A stretch of 64,000 bases of DNA, from contig NZ_LJJC01000004.1 of NCBI RefSeq assembly GCF_001420715.1, positions 878,576-942,575 on the forward strand. The letters are read 5' to 3'. This document shows positions 45,504 to 55,120 of the stretch, in pieces. The DNA comes from Heyndrickxia shackletonii. GTDB lineage: Bacteria; Bacillota; Bacilli; Bacillales; Bacillaceae_C. The notes under the pieces were generated by a model. It ran no database searches, was not told where the DNA came from, and saw nothing but the letters and a program-made list of their open reading frames with translations. Both the position numbers and the translations under genes were made by a program. How positions within the stretch are numbered: the first letter of the stretch is position 1; every line of letters begins with the position of its first letter.

Positions 45504-46172
45504 ATGATCAATAAAGAAAACTTAGTTATGAAAGCAACAAATCTCGTTTGGGCAGCGTTTTTAATTGGGGGATGTGCCATCGTTACAAGTTTCCTGTTTG
45601 TTTTCCTTCTATTAAATGTGAAACTGTCTTTTTTGACACTACCATTCTACTTAATAGCGTTTTTATTGTTCGGTCCTACTTTGAGTGCCATTTTTGAAAC
45701 GGTCTTTCAATGTATTATCGGTGGGAAGGGAAACGTAATAAAAAGCTATTTTAGGATATATAAAGAAGGATTCATTTCCTCCATAAAAGTATGGCTGCCA
45801 TACTTTTTGCTGACGGTTATTCTGTTTGGAGATTTATATTATATTGGTTTTAGCAAACAGACTGCCTATGCACTTCCCCTTATTTATATCCTTATCATTG
45901 TCATGATTATTAGCTATGTTTATTCACTTGTTTTGCATACAAAATTCATTATGAAGATAAGGGATATATTAAAATTTTCACTGTACTTAACCATTAATCG
46001 GCCGATTACATCGCTTACGATCATCTTTTTCGTTTTAGCAGTTTACCTATTTTTTAGATTTGCAAGCAGTCTTGCTATTTTTGGAGCACTTCCATTGTTT
46101 GCTTTCGTTACTTTATATTCCATGCGAAAAATGCTTGGAGCTATTGAAGCGAAATTTGTGAACGCAGCATAA
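45504..46172 (+). CDS. DUF624 (YesL-like) membrane protein
   Basis: The 222-residue protein has about five to six hydrophobic segments with the DUF624 pattern: an early LVWAAFLIGGCAIVTSFLFV segment, FGPTLSAIFETVFQC (about 56-70) and the FRIYKEGF loop (about 83-90). The family recurs next to CUT1 sugar importers in Firmicutes, and its function is not established. Here it follows araQ by 28 bases and precedes a strong terminator. A second, diverged member lies at 60298 beside the other importer. Confidence 0.8.
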   Translation: MINKENLVMKATNLVWAAFLIGGCAIVTSFLFVFLLLNVKLSFLTLPFYLIAFLLFGPTLSAIFETVFQCIIGGKGNVIKSYFRIYKEGFISSIKVWLPYFLLTVILFGDLYYIGFSKQTAYALPLIYILIIVMIISYVYSLVLHTKFIMKIRDILKFSLYLTINRPITSLTIIFFVLAVYLFFRFASSLAIFGALPLFAFVTLYSMRKMLGAIEAKFVNAA

Positions 46173-46193
46173 TCACTTTTTTAAGTTTAATAG

Positions 46194-46236
46194 AAAGAGG
46201 TTGCCAAAGGTGCGGGTTTTGGAAGCCTCTTTTTCT
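46194..46236 (+). terminator. Terminator after the araNPQ/DUF624 unit
   Basis: AAAGAGG (46194-46200) pairs with CCTCTTT (46226-46232), with an inner CCAAA/TTTGG extension separated by a small internal loop, then TTTCTT. Confidence 0.75.
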
Positions 46237-46323
46237 TATAAGGGCACTATTTCAAAATGAAATCATCAACATTTATCAGAAGTTTTGTCGCTAAGGAATC
46301 TAGTAGGAAGAAGGAGAGAAAGA

Positions 46324-47808
46324 ATGAATAAAGTGATCATTAATAGTGATATTGAAAAAGGTACAATCTCTAAGCATATTTATGGGCAATTCGCTGAACA
46401 TTTAGGGAGATGTATTTATGAAGGAATATGGGTCGGGGAGGATTCCATTATTCCGAATACAAAAGGGATCCGCAATGATGTTTTAGAAGCTTTAAAACAG
46501 CTTCAAATACCGGTGCTTCGCTGGCCGGGGGGATGTTTTGCCGATGAATATCATTGGAAGGATGGAATTGGTCCGAGAGAAAATCGCAAGAGAATGGTTA
46601 ATACGCATTGGGGCGGTGTAGTAGAAAATAATCATTTTGGTACACATGAGTTTATGTTGTTATGTGAATTGCTGGAATGCGAACCTTACATATGTGGAAA
46701 TGTTGGGAGCGGGACAGTCCAAGAAATGTCGGAATGGGTGGAATATATGACATTTGACGGTGAATCTCCGATGGCAAACTGGAGAAAGGAAAACGGCAGG
46801 GAAAAGCCGTGGAAATTAAAATATTTTGGAGTTGGCAATGAAAATTGGGGATGCGGCGGCAATATGCGTCCGGAATATTACGCAGATTTGTATAGACGTT
46901 ATCAAACATATGCCCGTAATTATGGGGACAACAGGCTTTACAAAATAGCCGGCGGAGCAAATATTGATGACTATAATTGGACAGAAACGTTGATGGAACG
47001 CGCCTCTTCGTTAATGGATGGTTTGAGTTTACATTACTATACAATACCTGGGGACTTTTGGAAGGGAAAAGGATCATCCTTACAATTTTCCGAGCAAGAA
47101 TGGTTCATTACGATGCAAAAGGCATTGTATATGGATGAATTAATCACAAAACATAGTACGATTATGGATAAATACGATCCCGAGAAAAGAGTTAGTTTAA
47201 TCATAGATGAATGGGGCACATGGTTTGATGTAGAACCGGGAACGAATCCAGGATTTCTTTATCAACAAAATTCTATACGTGATGCTATTGTTGCGGCACT
47301 TCATTTTCATATTTTTCATCAACATTGTGACCGCGTACATATGGCAAATATTGCGCAGACGGTAAATGTGCTGCAGGCAATGGTTTTAACAGAAGGGGAA
47401 AAAATGCTGAAAACACCTACCTATTATATTTTTGACATGTTTAAAGTCCATCAGGATGCAGCATTATTATCCCTTGAGACTGACATTGAGAATATAGCAG
47501 TGGAGGATTTTCATTTACCAAAGGTTAGTGTATCAGCATCGAAGAATGATAGCGGGCAAATTCATATTAGCCTTTGTAATATGAGCCTTTCAGAAAAAAC
47601 AGATGTAAACATCCAGCTGCGAGGAGTCAATAAAATTGCGGAGATTTCCGGTGAAATCCTTACAGCGGATTATCGCAATGCCCATAATTCGTTTGAAAAT
47701 CCAGAAGCGGTCAAGCCTGAAAATTTTACTGAATTTACATTAATAGACCAATTTATTGAAGTGAGCCTCCCGCCAATGTCGATCATCATGCTTTCTGTAA
47801 AAGAGTAG
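46324..47808 (+). CDS. Alpha-L-arabinofuranosidase, GH51 (second copy)
   Basis: The 494-residue GH51 enzyme shows acid/base Glu173 in [11 protein letters not shown] and nucleophile Glu296 in [11 protein letters not shown]. The N-terminal signature is [19 protein letters not shown]. It is only a distant paralogue of the enzyme at 37936 (different loop sequences around both catalytic residues), so it probably prefers other linkages or substrates, comparable to the B. subtilis AbfA/Abf2 pair. It has no signal peptide. ATG 46324 with AAGGAGAGAA upstream is preferred to the earlier in-frame start at 46285. Confidence 0.92.
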   Translation: MNKVIINSDIEKGTISKHIYGQFAEHLGRCIYEGIWVGEDSIIPNTKGIRNDVLEALKQLQIPVLRWPGGCFADEYHWKDGIGPRENRKRMVNTHWGGVVENNHFGTHEFMLLCELLECEPYICGNVGSGTVQEMSEWVEYMTFDGESPMANWRKENGREKPWKLKYFGVGNENWGCGGNMRPEYYADLYRRYQTYARNYGDNRLYKIAGGANIDDYNWTETLMERASSLMDGLSLHYYTIPGDFWKGKGSSLQFSEQEWFITMQKALYMDELITKHSTIMDKYDPEKRVSLIIDEWGTWFDVEPGTNPGFLYQQNSIRDAIVAALHFHIFHQHCDRVHMANIAQTVNVLQAMVLTEGEKMLKTPTYYIFDMFKVHQDAALLSLETDIENIAVEDFHLPKVSVSASKNDSGQIHISLCNMSLSEKTDVNIQLRGVNKIAEISGEILTADYRNAHNSFENPEAVKPENFTEFTLIDQFIEVSLPPMSIIMLSVKE

Positions 47809-47826
47809 GAAAATGGAGGCGAAGAG

Positions 47827-48087
47827 ATGCCGGAAAAATCTTTATGTAAAGGCTGTTCCCAAACCGTTCATGTTGCTAAGAAAGAAATAGCAGCATTATT
47901 AGAAATGCAAACAAAAAGCTTTTCCGATTTGGTTACCGATGCTATTTATCAAGAAAGACTGGAAAAATGTAATCATTGCCCGAATTTGCTCTATGGAACA
48001 ACATGTCAGTATTGCGGTTGTCTTGTTCAATATAAGGCGAAATTTCCTGACAAGCATTGTGCTTCACCAGATAATCCGCAATGGTAA
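47827..48087 (+). CDS. Small cysteine-rich protein (DUF6171-like)
   Basis: The 86-residue protein has CKGC near the N terminus, then CNHC (about 48-51), CQYCGC (about 60-65) and a final Cys before the C terminus, which together look like zinc-ribbon or rubredoxin-like metal sites. It has no signal peptide or membrane segment. Similar short proteins occur in Bacillaceae as DUF6171, function unknown. It begins 18 bases after the GH51 gene with GGAGGCG upstream, so it is likely cotranscribed with it. Confidence 0.7.
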   Translation: MPEKSLCKGCSQTVHVAKKEIAALLEMQTKSFSDLVTDAIYQERLEKCNHCPNLLYGTTCQYCGCLVQYKAKFPDKHCASPDNPQW

Positions 48088-48198
48088 GATAACATAATAT
48101 TTTCAAGTTGATATGGTAAATGGAATTTAACAACTTATACGAACATAGATGATAATCACAATGGAAGATTGAAATTCTAAACATTTGGAGGAATTATC

Positions 48199-49263
48199 AT
48201 GGGAAATTTAAATATGTTAAGAGAATCATTGGACCAAATTGGTATTGATGGTCTACTAGTAACAAGCGATGTTAACCGTCGATATTTAACTGGGTTTACA
48301 GGCTCAGCAGGGACAGTTGTGATTACCAAAACAGAGGCAATCCTTTTGGTTGATTTCCGATATGTGGAGCAAGCGCAAAATCAGGCAAAAGGGTTTACCA
48401 TCAAAGTATTAGAAAAGGCTACTATTTTTGAAGAGGTGGCTAATCTAACGGAAAAATTAAAGATTAGCAAAATTGGTTTTGAAGAAAAAAATATTACTTA
48501 TTATTTACTTTCCAAATATCAGGGAAAAGTAAAAGCGGAAATGGTACCTGTATCAGATGTTGTGGAAAAGCTTCGTATGATTAAAACAAAAGACGAGATA
48601 CAAATCATTAAGACCGCAGCGGAAATGACAGATGCCGCATTCGCACATATTTTAGAGTTCATTCGTCCCGGAATAACGGAACTGGATGTCTCAAATGAAC
48701 TGGAATTTCAAATGCGGAAGTTAGGGGCAACATCTTCCGCCTATGATACAATCGTGGCTTCCGGTTATCGCGGGGCATTGCCGCACGGTGTAGCAAGCAC
48801 GAAAGTAATCGAAAAAGGCGATATGGTCACTATTGATGTTGGTGCATATTACAAAGGATACAGGGCGGATTTAACCAGAACCATCGCTGTTGGTGAACCG
48901 AAGGAGGAATTAAAAGGCATTTATACGATTGTATATGATGCGTTATCAAGGGCCCTTGAAGGAATCAAAGCGGGGATTACTGGTAAACAAGCTGATGCTT
49001 TTACGCGGGATTATATCACGGAAAAAGGATATGGAGATAAGTACGGACATGGATCAGGACATGGAATTGGTCTGGATATTCATGAAGAAATCTTTATGTC
49101 GCCAAAATGCGAGCAGTTGATTGAACCGGGAATGGTTCTGACGGTTGAACCTGGTATCTATCTCCCTGGTATCGGGGGAGTAAGAATTGAAGATGATATT
49201 GTTATTACGAAATCTGGTAACGAAATAATAACGAAATCACCTAAAGAACTCATTATATTGTAA
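48199..49263 (+). CDS. Xaa-Pro aminopeptidase/dipeptidase, M24 family (canonical)
   Basis: The 354-residue cytoplasmic metallopeptidase cleaves N-terminal residues before proline or Xaa-Pro dipeptides. All metal ligands are present: the two Asp in VTIDVGAYYKGYRADLTRT, His in GHGSGHGIGLDIHEE, Glu in TVEPGIYL and the last Glu in GGVRIEDDIV. Length and sequence fit the YqhT/PepQ group of Bacillus. The GGAGG site is well spaced. It contrasts with the two ligand-less M24 proteins elsewhere in the window. Its place beside arabinosidases may be incidental. Confidence 0.9.
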   Translation: MGNLNMLRESLDQIGIDGLLVTSDVNRRYLTGFTGSAGTVVITKTEAILLVDFRYVEQAQNQAKGFTIKVLEKATIFEEVANLTEKLKISKIGFEEKNITYYLLSKYQGKVKAEMVPVSDVVEKLRMIKTKDEIQIIKTAAEMTDAAFAHILEFIRPGITELDVSNELEFQMRKLGATSSAYDTIVASGYRGALPHGVASTKVIEKGDMVTIDVGAYYKGYRADLTRTIAVGEPKEELKGIYTIVYDALSRALEGIKAGITGKQADAFTRDYITEKGYGDKYGHGSGHGIGLDIHEEIFMSPKCEQLIEPGMVLTVEPGIYLPGIGGVRIEDDIVITKSGNEIITKSPKELIIL

Positions 49264-49270
49264 AGAAAGA

Positions 49271-49303
49271 GGAGCGTGTTTTGATATCACGCTCCTTTCT
49301 TTA
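49271..49303 (+). terminator. Terminator after the canonical M24 gene
   Basis: GGAGCGTG (49271-49278) and CACGCTCC (49288-49295) form a perfect stem followed by TTTCTTTATT. Confidence 0.85.
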
Positions 49304-49353
49304 TTCATATGAATTCTCTGCTTTCAAGAGTTTCTAAAATTATTATGTTGAGA

Positions 49354-50250
49354 TTATTTATTATTTAAATGGACACGATAATAGGCTTTGCGAAATTCAG
49401 TCGGTGTTACTTTTTCGTATTTTTTAAACAGCTTCATAAAGTATTTTTCATCAAAAATCCCTACGATATTGGCAATCTCTTTAATGCTTAAATTGGTACT
49501 CGTTAACATATCCTTCGCTTTTGACAGCTTAAGAATGTGAATGTATTTTTGAATATTCATCCCGTTTTTTTTCTTAAATATTCGGGACAAATAATCTTGG
49601 TTATAATTGAACTCCTGAGCAATTGCTGTTACCGAAATATTGCTCATTGCATTAATTCTAATCCATTCCACGATATTTACTAAGTTTTTCTCCGATTTAC
49701 TATGTTCTCTTTCTGTAATGAAATGGGTTACGGATTGCTCCGAAATTTCAATAAGCAAGGAAGTCATGAAATAATCGGTACTTCTTTTATTGTAGTAATT
49801 TGCATTATCAATATCTAATAGTTGGTTAAATAAAATATTTATCCTTTCTATTTCTTTAGGGCTTGAATAAATTGGGATGAAGATGTCCGTACTGGAACGA
49901 TGTGAATCGGGATTTGTACGGTAAGATATCACCTCATCCTCCATCGTATTATAATCGATAATCGAGCTTTCATTAGGGCAATAAAAATGAAACCAGTAGA
50001 AGGAAACCCCAGGAGAACAAAGGGCATATCCCTGGTGAGTATGATGGGGAAGTAATAGAAGTACATCGCCAGGGCAAACTTCAAATTTTTCTTCCTCTTG
50101 CTGAATATAAAGTGTTTCCCTCACTCCGATGATTATTTCGTAGCTATTAAGATTACGTTTTGAATGAATCCATGGTTCATTCGATACAAATAATCCTCCA
50201 GAAATATATTCCATTGGATTGTCAGCATTTGTTTTCAAGTATTGTTCCAT
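49354..50250 (-). CDS. AraC-family regulator of the beta-arabinoside locus
   Basis: The 298-residue regulator has an N-terminal cupin-like sensing domain (YEIIIGVRETLYIQQ, VCPGDVLLLLPHHTHQG, about 38-75). A C-terminal double helix-turn-helix follows (ISVTAIAQEFNYNQDYLSRIFKKKNGMN at about 205-232; STNLSIKEIANIVGIFDEKYFMKLFKKY at about 253-280; then TPTEFRK). It likely senses an arabinoside. It is divergent from the GH127 gene, and a 19-base motif occurs both in this divergent gap and before the downstream importer, marking probable binding sites. Confidence 0.85.
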   Translation of the reverse strand: MEQYLKTNADNPMEYISGGLFVSNEPWIHSKRNLNSYEIIIGVRETLYIQQEEEKFEVCPGDVLLLLPHHTHQGYALCSPGVSFYWFHFYCPNESSIIDYNTMEDEVISYRTNPDSHRSSTDIFIPIYSSPKEIERINILFNQLLDIDNANYYNKRSTDYFMTSLLIEISEQSVTHFITEREHSKSEKNLVNIVEWIRINAMSNISVTAIAQEFNYNQDYLSRIFKKKNGMNIQKYIHILKLSKAKDMLTSTNLSIKEIANIVGIFDEKYFMKLFKKYEKVTPTEFRKAYYRVHLNNK

Positions 50251-50295
50251 TACTTTCGCCCCCCTTTGCGATTCTACGAAATCTCAATAATTTAG

Positions 50296-50314
50296 AAAGT
50301 CAGTTTTATACACC
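50296..50314 (+). promoter_or_regulatory. Candidate AraC-type operator 1 (before GH127)
   Basis: AAAGTCAGTTTTATACACC recurs with three differences at 52520-52538. TAAAAT follows eight bases downstream, as expected for an activator site overlapping or next to the -35. The rest of 50251-50520 is AT-rich leader. Confidence 0.55.
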
Positions 50315-50520
50315 TAATGTTTAAAATGGACTACCGACAAGATTCTTTTTTGTTGATATTATTTTAATTAATCATACTATTCAAAATTGATTTTCATAAT
50401 TCTATTTTACTAAAAACTATTCTATTTTGGAGAAAACGTTTGAGGGGGTGAGTAAAAAAATAAAGGTAGGATAAGAATCCGAATAGCAGCTAATTCTTAT
50501 CGCGAATTAATAGGAAGGAT

Positions 50521-52476
50521 GTGCAAAAATTGACAGAGGTATTAAGCAAGAATATTAAAAGAGTAAAAATAACAGACCATTTTTGGAGAAAACGAATAGA
50601 TATCATACGTGATGAAGTGATTCCATATCAGTGGGAAGCATTAAACGATAGAATTCCAGATGCCCCTGCCAGCCATGCAATGAAAAATTTTAAAATCGCA
50701 GCTGGTGAGGAATCAGGTGAATTTTTTGGTTTTGTATTTCAGGACAGTGATGTAGGTAAATGGCTTGAGGCAGTAGCTTATAGTTTAGAGAATGATCCTG
50801 ACCCTGAACTGGAAAAAACAGCGGATGAGGTCATTGAATTAATAGGCAGGGCACAGCAGGATGATGGATATTTAAATACCTATTTTACGATAAAAGAACC
50901 ACAACTTAAGTGGCGCAATCTTCGAGATAAACATGAAATGTATGTAGCAGGCCATATGATGGAAGCTGCTGTCGCTTATTTCGAGGTTACTGGCAAGCGG
51001 AAGCTTTTAGATATTATGTGTCGTTTCGCTGATCACATCGATGAAATGTTTGGCAAAGAAGAAAATAAATTGCGAGGATATGATGGTCATCAAGAAATAA
51101 AATTAGCTCTTGTAAAGCTATATAAAGCAACCGGAAATGAACGATATTTACAGTTAAGCAAATATTTCATAGATGAGCGCGGTCAGCAACCACATTATTT
51201 CGACCTAGAAAAGAAAGCAAGAAATGATGATAAAGAATTTTGGTGGCATGATGAATATGGAGATTATAGCTATCACCAAGCACATTTGCCTGTTCGAGAT
51301 CAGAAAGAAGCAATCGGCCATGCTGTTAGGGCTATGTATATGTACACAGCGATGGCGGATTTAGCCATTGAGACAGGGGATCACACTTTAAAGGAAGCCT
51401 GTGAGAGATTATGGGAAAATGTAACGAATCGCCAAATGTACATTACTGGCGGTGTCGGATCACAAGATTTTGGTGAAGCGTTTTCATTTGATTATGACTT
51501 GCCAAATGATACGTGCTACACAGAAACATGCGCATCGATTGGCTTAGTTTTCTGGGCAAAGCGAATGCTAGGGATTGAAAAGAATGGAAAATATGCGGAT
51601 GTCATGGAGAGGGCACTTTATAACGGAACCATTAGCGGAATGGATTTGGACGGGAAGAAATTCTTCTATGTTAATCCGTTGGAGGTATGGCCGAAAGCGA
51701 ATGAAAAAAGGCAGGATAAAACACATGTAAAGCCTGTTAGGCAAAAATGGTATAGCTGTGCTTGCTGCCCACCTAATCTAGCAAGATTAATTGCTTCCAT
51801 AGGACAATATGTATACTCTGTTGATTCCAATCAATTGTTTGTTCATTTATACATGGGCAATGAATCAGAATTAGATATTGCGGGACAAAAGGTTCAAATT
51901 ATCCAAGAAACAAATTATCCATGGGATGGGAATGTTCAAATTACACTTTCACCGGAAAATGAGCGTGAATTTACGGTTGCCGTTCGGATTCCAGGATGGT
52001 GCAAATTAGCCGCATTAAAAGTGAATAATGAGTTAGTGGATATAGATTGTTGTACAAAGAATGGGTATGCATATATTACCCGAACTTGGAAAAAAGGGGA
52101 TAAGATTGTTCTTGTTCTGCCTATGCCGGTTGAGAGAGTCCGTGCGAATCCGAAAGTACGAGAAAATGTAGGGAAGGTTTCTTTACAGAGAGGTCCAATT
52201 GTCTATTGTTTGGAAGAAGTAGACAATGGTGCAAATTTACCGAACATCCTTCTGCCAAAAGATTCTGAGCTTGAGGTTACATTCCAGGAAGAATTGCTTG
52301 GTGGAATTAGTGTAATAACTGCAAAAGCAGAGAGGATTGATGATCAAGCTTGGGGTAATGAGTTATATATGACTTATGAAAAAGACACAAAATCCATTAC
52401 TCTTAAAGCAATCCCTTATTATGCGTGGTGCAACCGGCAGCCTGGTGAAATGTTGGTTTGGATTATGGAAAAATAA
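50521..52476 (+). CDS. Beta-L-arabinofuranosidase, GH127 (first copy)
   Basis: The 651-residue intracellular enzyme releases beta-L-arabinofuranose, as in hydroxyproline-linked arabinans. The GH127 zinc/thiol site is intact: Glu335 and Cys337 in YTETCASIG, and Cys413-Ala-Cys415-Cys416 in WYSCACCPPN. By comparison with Bifidobacterium HypBA1 (Glu338, Cys340, Cys417, Cys418), Cys415 should be the nucleophile. YITGGVGSQDFGEAF-type and NDTCYTE segments are also family marks. GTG 50521 or TTG 50530 could start translation, and AGGAAGGA precedes both. Confidence 0.9.
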   Translation: MQKLTEVLSKNIKRVKITDHFWRKRIDIIRDEVIPYQWEALNDRIPDAPASHAMKNFKIAAGEESGEFFGFVFQDSDVGKWLEAVAYSLENDPDPELEKTADEVIELIGRAQQDDGYLNTYFTIKEPQLKWRNLRDKHEMYVAGHMMEAAVAYFEVTGKRKLLDIMCRFADHIDEMFGKEENKLRGYDGHQEIKLALVKLYKATGNERYLQLSKYFIDERGQQPHYFDLEKKARNDDKEFWWHDEYGDYSYHQAHLPVRDQKEAIGHAVRAMYMYTAMADLAIETGDHTLKEACERLWENVTNRQMYITGGVGSQDFGEAFSFDYDLPNDTCYTETCASIGLVFWAKRMLGIEKNGKYADVMERALYNGTISGMDLDGKKFFYVNPLEVWPKANEKRQDKTHVKPVRQKWYSCACCPPNLARLIASIGQYVYSVDSNQLFVHLYMGNESELDIAGQKVQIIQETNYPWDGNVQITLSPENEREFTVAVRIPGWCKLAALKVNNELVDIDCCTKNGYAYITRTWKKGDKIVLVLPMPVERVRANPKVRENVGKVSLQRGPIVYCLEEVDNGANLPNILLPKDSELEVTFQEELLGGISVITAKAERIDDQAWGNELYMTYEKDTKSITLKAIPYYAWCNRQPGEMLVWIMEK

Positions 52477-52519
52477 ATATTTTAAAATAGTAAATACCTT
52501 TTTCGGAAATTACTCTTAA

Positions 52520-52554
52520 AAGGTCGATTTTATACACCATGTTATTTCTATAAT
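52520..52554 (+). promoter_or_regulatory. Candidate AraC-type operator 2 and promoter of the importer
   Basis: AAGGTCGATTTTATACACC (52520-52538) repeats the motif at 50296, and TATAAT (52549-52554) lies ten bases further. No good -35 is present, which fits activator-dependent expression by the adjacent AraC-type protein. Confidence 0.55.
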
Positions 52555-52697
52555 GAAGATTAAAGCTAGTATATTAATAGATTACATTTTTGAATAATAA
52601 TGATTGGTGGAGGATTACTTCACCGATCAAACACAAAGTTGTACTTACAACTTTTAAAAATATACTAATATATTTAGGAAATAAGAATGGGGTGTGT

Positions 52698-54080
52698 ATG
52701 TTGAGAAAGCGTAAATCATTGATAGGACTTATAGGCGTGCTTGTTTTGCTTGTTGGGATGTTAAGTGGTTGTCTAGGCGGAACTAGTGCAACGGGGGGAA
52801 GCGGCAAAAAAGGTGTTGTTCAATTAAAATTTACTTATTGGGGAGATCCACTTGAGAAAAAATCTATAGAAGATATTTTGAAAGCGTTTAACAAATCACA
52901 TCCAAATATTTATGTGACAGGACAGCAAATTCAAGGAAACTATTTAGAGAAAATGACAACGATGGCCTCTTCTAATACTCTTCCTGACGTTGGTTATTTT
53001 ACGGAGGGAAGCCTTTCACCGTGGGTGAAAAGCGGAGCGATTAAAGATTTGAAGCCACTATTTGATTCAGGAGAATTCGGTGACAAATTAAAATATAGTA
53101 TTTTTCAATACGAAAAAGACGGACCGATTGCCGGTTCAAGCGTAGCAAATGAAGTAAATAATATTTACTACAATAAAGAATTATTTGATGAATTGGGGAT
53201 GCCATATCCTCCTGCTAAAGCAGAGGATGCATGGACATGGGACGAATTTGTCGATGTAGCCAAGAAACTGACAGTGGACCGGAACGGAAAGCACCCTGAT
53301 GATCCAGGATTTGATCCGAAAAATATCAAAACATACGGGGTTAGCAATTTTACCTATTTCTATGAAAACTTCCTTTTCAGCAATGATGGAGGAATTATTT
53401 CTGAGGATGGAAAGACTATTCTATTAAACAAACCTGAAACGATTGAAGCATTACAGAGAATGCAAGACTTAATGTATGTATACCATGTGATGCCAACACC
53501 TGCCAGCCTATCTACGCTTCCAAACACAGATACAGCTCTATTAACCAAAAGGGTAGCGATGGATGTAGATGGTCAATGGGCTATGCAGGTGCTAGGGGAA
53601 GCGGAAAAACAAAAGAATTTGAAGTTGGGTATCGGTGTATTGCCAAAAATGAAAAAAGCAGTGACTTCTAGTGCCGGTACGCCAATTGTCGTATTTAACA
53701 ATGATAATACGAAAAAGCATTGGAACGAAACAAAAGAGTTTCTTAAATTTATTATGGATCCATCTAATAGTTTGCCGCTTATCCAAGCCGGACTTTGGAT
53801 GCCTAATGAAGAAAAATGGTATAAAGATCCGGAACTTGTTAAAAAGTGGACCGATACAAAAATTCATCCAAAAGAATATAAAACAGCTGTTATCGATTGG
53901 GCAATGAATAATGTGCAGAAAAATCCAAACTATTTTTGGGCTGATCGATCAGAAGCCAGCCAAATTATTTCGCCTGCATTAGACCTAATTTGGACAAATA
54001 AAAAGAGTGCGCAAGAAGCGGTAAATGACATTATGCCAAAATTGAAAAAGAAATTTGGAGACAAATACAAATATGAGTAA
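52698..54080 (+). CDS. Sugar ABC transporter substrate-binding lipoprotein (beta-arabinoside locus)
   Basis: The 460-residue lipoprotein has a signal (MLRKRKSLIGLIGVLVLLVG) and lipobox GMLSGC. The family 1 binding fold follows: LKFTYWGDPLEKKSIEDILK, LPDVGYFTEGSLSPW, NEVNNIYYNKELFDEL, DAWTWDEFVDVAKKL. ATG 52698 behind GGGGTG gives a proper signal peptide; the frame extends to 52590 but that extension is not signal-like. It leads an operon with two permeases, GH127 and a GH146-like enzyme, so imported beta-L-arabino-oligosaccharides are the probable ligand. Confidence 0.85.
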   Translation: MLRKRKSLIGLIGVLVLLVGMLSGCLGGTSATGGSGKKGVVQLKFTYWGDPLEKKSIEDILKAFNKSHPNIYVTGQQIQGNYLEKMTTMASSNTLPDVGYFTEGSLSPWVKSGAIKDLKPLFDSGEFGDKLKYSIFQYEKDGPIAGSSVANEVNNIYYNKELFDELGMPYPPAKAEDAWTWDEFVDVAKKLTVDRNGKHPDDPGFDPKNIKTYGVSNFTYFYENFLFSNDGGIISEDGKTILLNKPETIEALQRMQDLMYVYHVMPTPASLSTLPNTDTALLTKRVAMDVDGQWAMQVLGEAEKQKNLKLGIGVLPKMKKAVTSSAGTPIVVFNNDNTKKHWNETKEFLKFIMDPSNSLPLIQAGLWMPNEEKWYKDPELVKKWTDTKIHPKEYKTAVIDWAMNNVQKNPNYFWADRSEASQIISPALDLIWTNKKSAQEAVNDIMPKLKKKFGDKYKYE

Positions 54081-54098
54081 CAAGCTTCCTTTTTAACA

Positions 54099-54138
54099 GA
54101 TTATGTGTTATGAAGATTCGTCCTCATAACACATAATC
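54099..54138 (+). other. Strong intercistronic hairpin after the binding-protein gene
   Basis: GATTATGTGTTATGA (54099-54113) and TCATAACACATAATC (54124-54138) form a perfect 15-bp stem without a U-tract. It lies between the binding-protein and permease genes and probably stabilises the upstream message. Confidence 0.7.
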
Positions 54139-54173
54139 AATTCCCAAGTAATAATCGTTTGAGGAGTGAAAAA

Positions 54174-55118
54174 ATGAATATTGAAAATGTTACCTTAAAA
54201 AGAACAGTTGTCAATATCAAAAAGCCAAAACTTCATAAATTGCAGAGAAAGGAAGCGTTTTGGGGTTACTTTTTTGCTATGCCTGCTATTTTAGGGCTTC
54301 TTATTTGGACAATTGGTCCTATGATTGCCAGTCTTTATTTCAGTTTTACAGATTATAAGGTAGTAGGAAGTTATCACTGGGTTGGCTTTCAAAATTACGT
54401 TGATATTTTTAAAAACGATCTTGATTTCAAGAAATCTTTATTTGTCACATTTTATTTTGCTATAGGGAGTACTTTTTTTACGCTGCTTGCTGCTTTAATT
54501 GTTGCAGTTCTAATGAATATGAATGTAAAAGGACAATCCATCTTTCGAACGATGTACTATTTGCCTGTCATTGTCCCTTCCGTAGCATCCAATATTTTAT
54601 GGCTGTGGTTATTTAATCCGGACTTCGGTTTATTAAATAGTATTTTACAATTTTTGGGATTGCCAAAGTTGATGTGGATTTACGATGAGAATACGGTTAT
54701 ACCTTCGCTAATTTTATTAAGTATTTGGGGATGCGGAGGTACTGCCTTAATATTTCTAGCAGGCTTGCAGGATGTTCCAAAGCAATTACTGGAGGCTGTT
54801 GAAATAGATGGCGGTAATTGGTGGCATAAGTTCAGATATGTAACTTTGCCTTCTATCTCACCAGTTATCTTCTTCAATCTTATTATGGGCCTGATAGGGT
54901 CCTTCCAAGCTTTCACTCAAGCATATGTTATGACGGAGGGCGGGCCAAACAACAGTACGCTATTCTATGTCCTGCTAATTTACCGGGAGGCGTTCCAGAA
55001 AAATAATATGGGTTATGCAAGTGCTCTGGCATGGATCCTGTTTATCATTATTTTACTTTTCACATTAATTGTCTTTCGATCATCTAAAAACTGGGTTTAT
55101 TACGGGGGTGGAAAATAA
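54174..55118 (+). CDS. Sugar ABC transporter permease (MalF type, beta-arabinoside locus)
   Basis: The 314-residue permease has six membrane segments, the first at about 33-55 (GYFFAMPAILGLLIWTIGPM). The EAA loop is QLLEAVEIDGGNWWHKFRYV (about 204-223). ATG 54174 has GAGGAGTG upstream; the TTG at 54159 overlaps that site and is unlikely. It is paired with the MalG-type permease that starts three bases after its stop. Confidence 0.87.
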   Translation: MNIENVTLKRTVVNIKKPKLHKLQRKEAFWGYFFAMPAILGLLIWTIGPMIASLYFSFTDYKVVGSYHWVGFQNYVDIFKNDLDFKKSLFVTFYFAIGSTFFTLLAALIVAVLMNMNVKGQSIFRTMYYLPVIVPSVASNILWLWLFNPDFGLLNSILQFLGLPKLMWIYDENTVIPSLILLSIWGCGGTALIFLAGLQDVPKQLLEAVEIDGGNWWHKFRYVTLPSISPVIFFNLIMGLIGSFQAFTQAYVMTEGGPNNSTLFYVLLIYREAFQKNNMGYASALAWILFIIILLFTLIVFRSSKNWVYYGGGK

Positions 55119-55120
55119 TC

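Noticed and set aside
46652-47077. 141-codon reverse frame inside the second GH51 gene
   Set aside because: It is antisense to conserved catalytic sequence and lacks an RBS.
50430-50445. cre-like GAAAACGTTTGAG before the first GH127 gene
   Set aside because: It has two or more mismatches to the cre consensus, including conserved positions.
52590-52697. N-terminal extension of the GH127-locus binding protein
   Set aside because: The extension would bury the lipoprotein signal. The ATG at 52698 has a GGGGTG site and a proper lipobox context.
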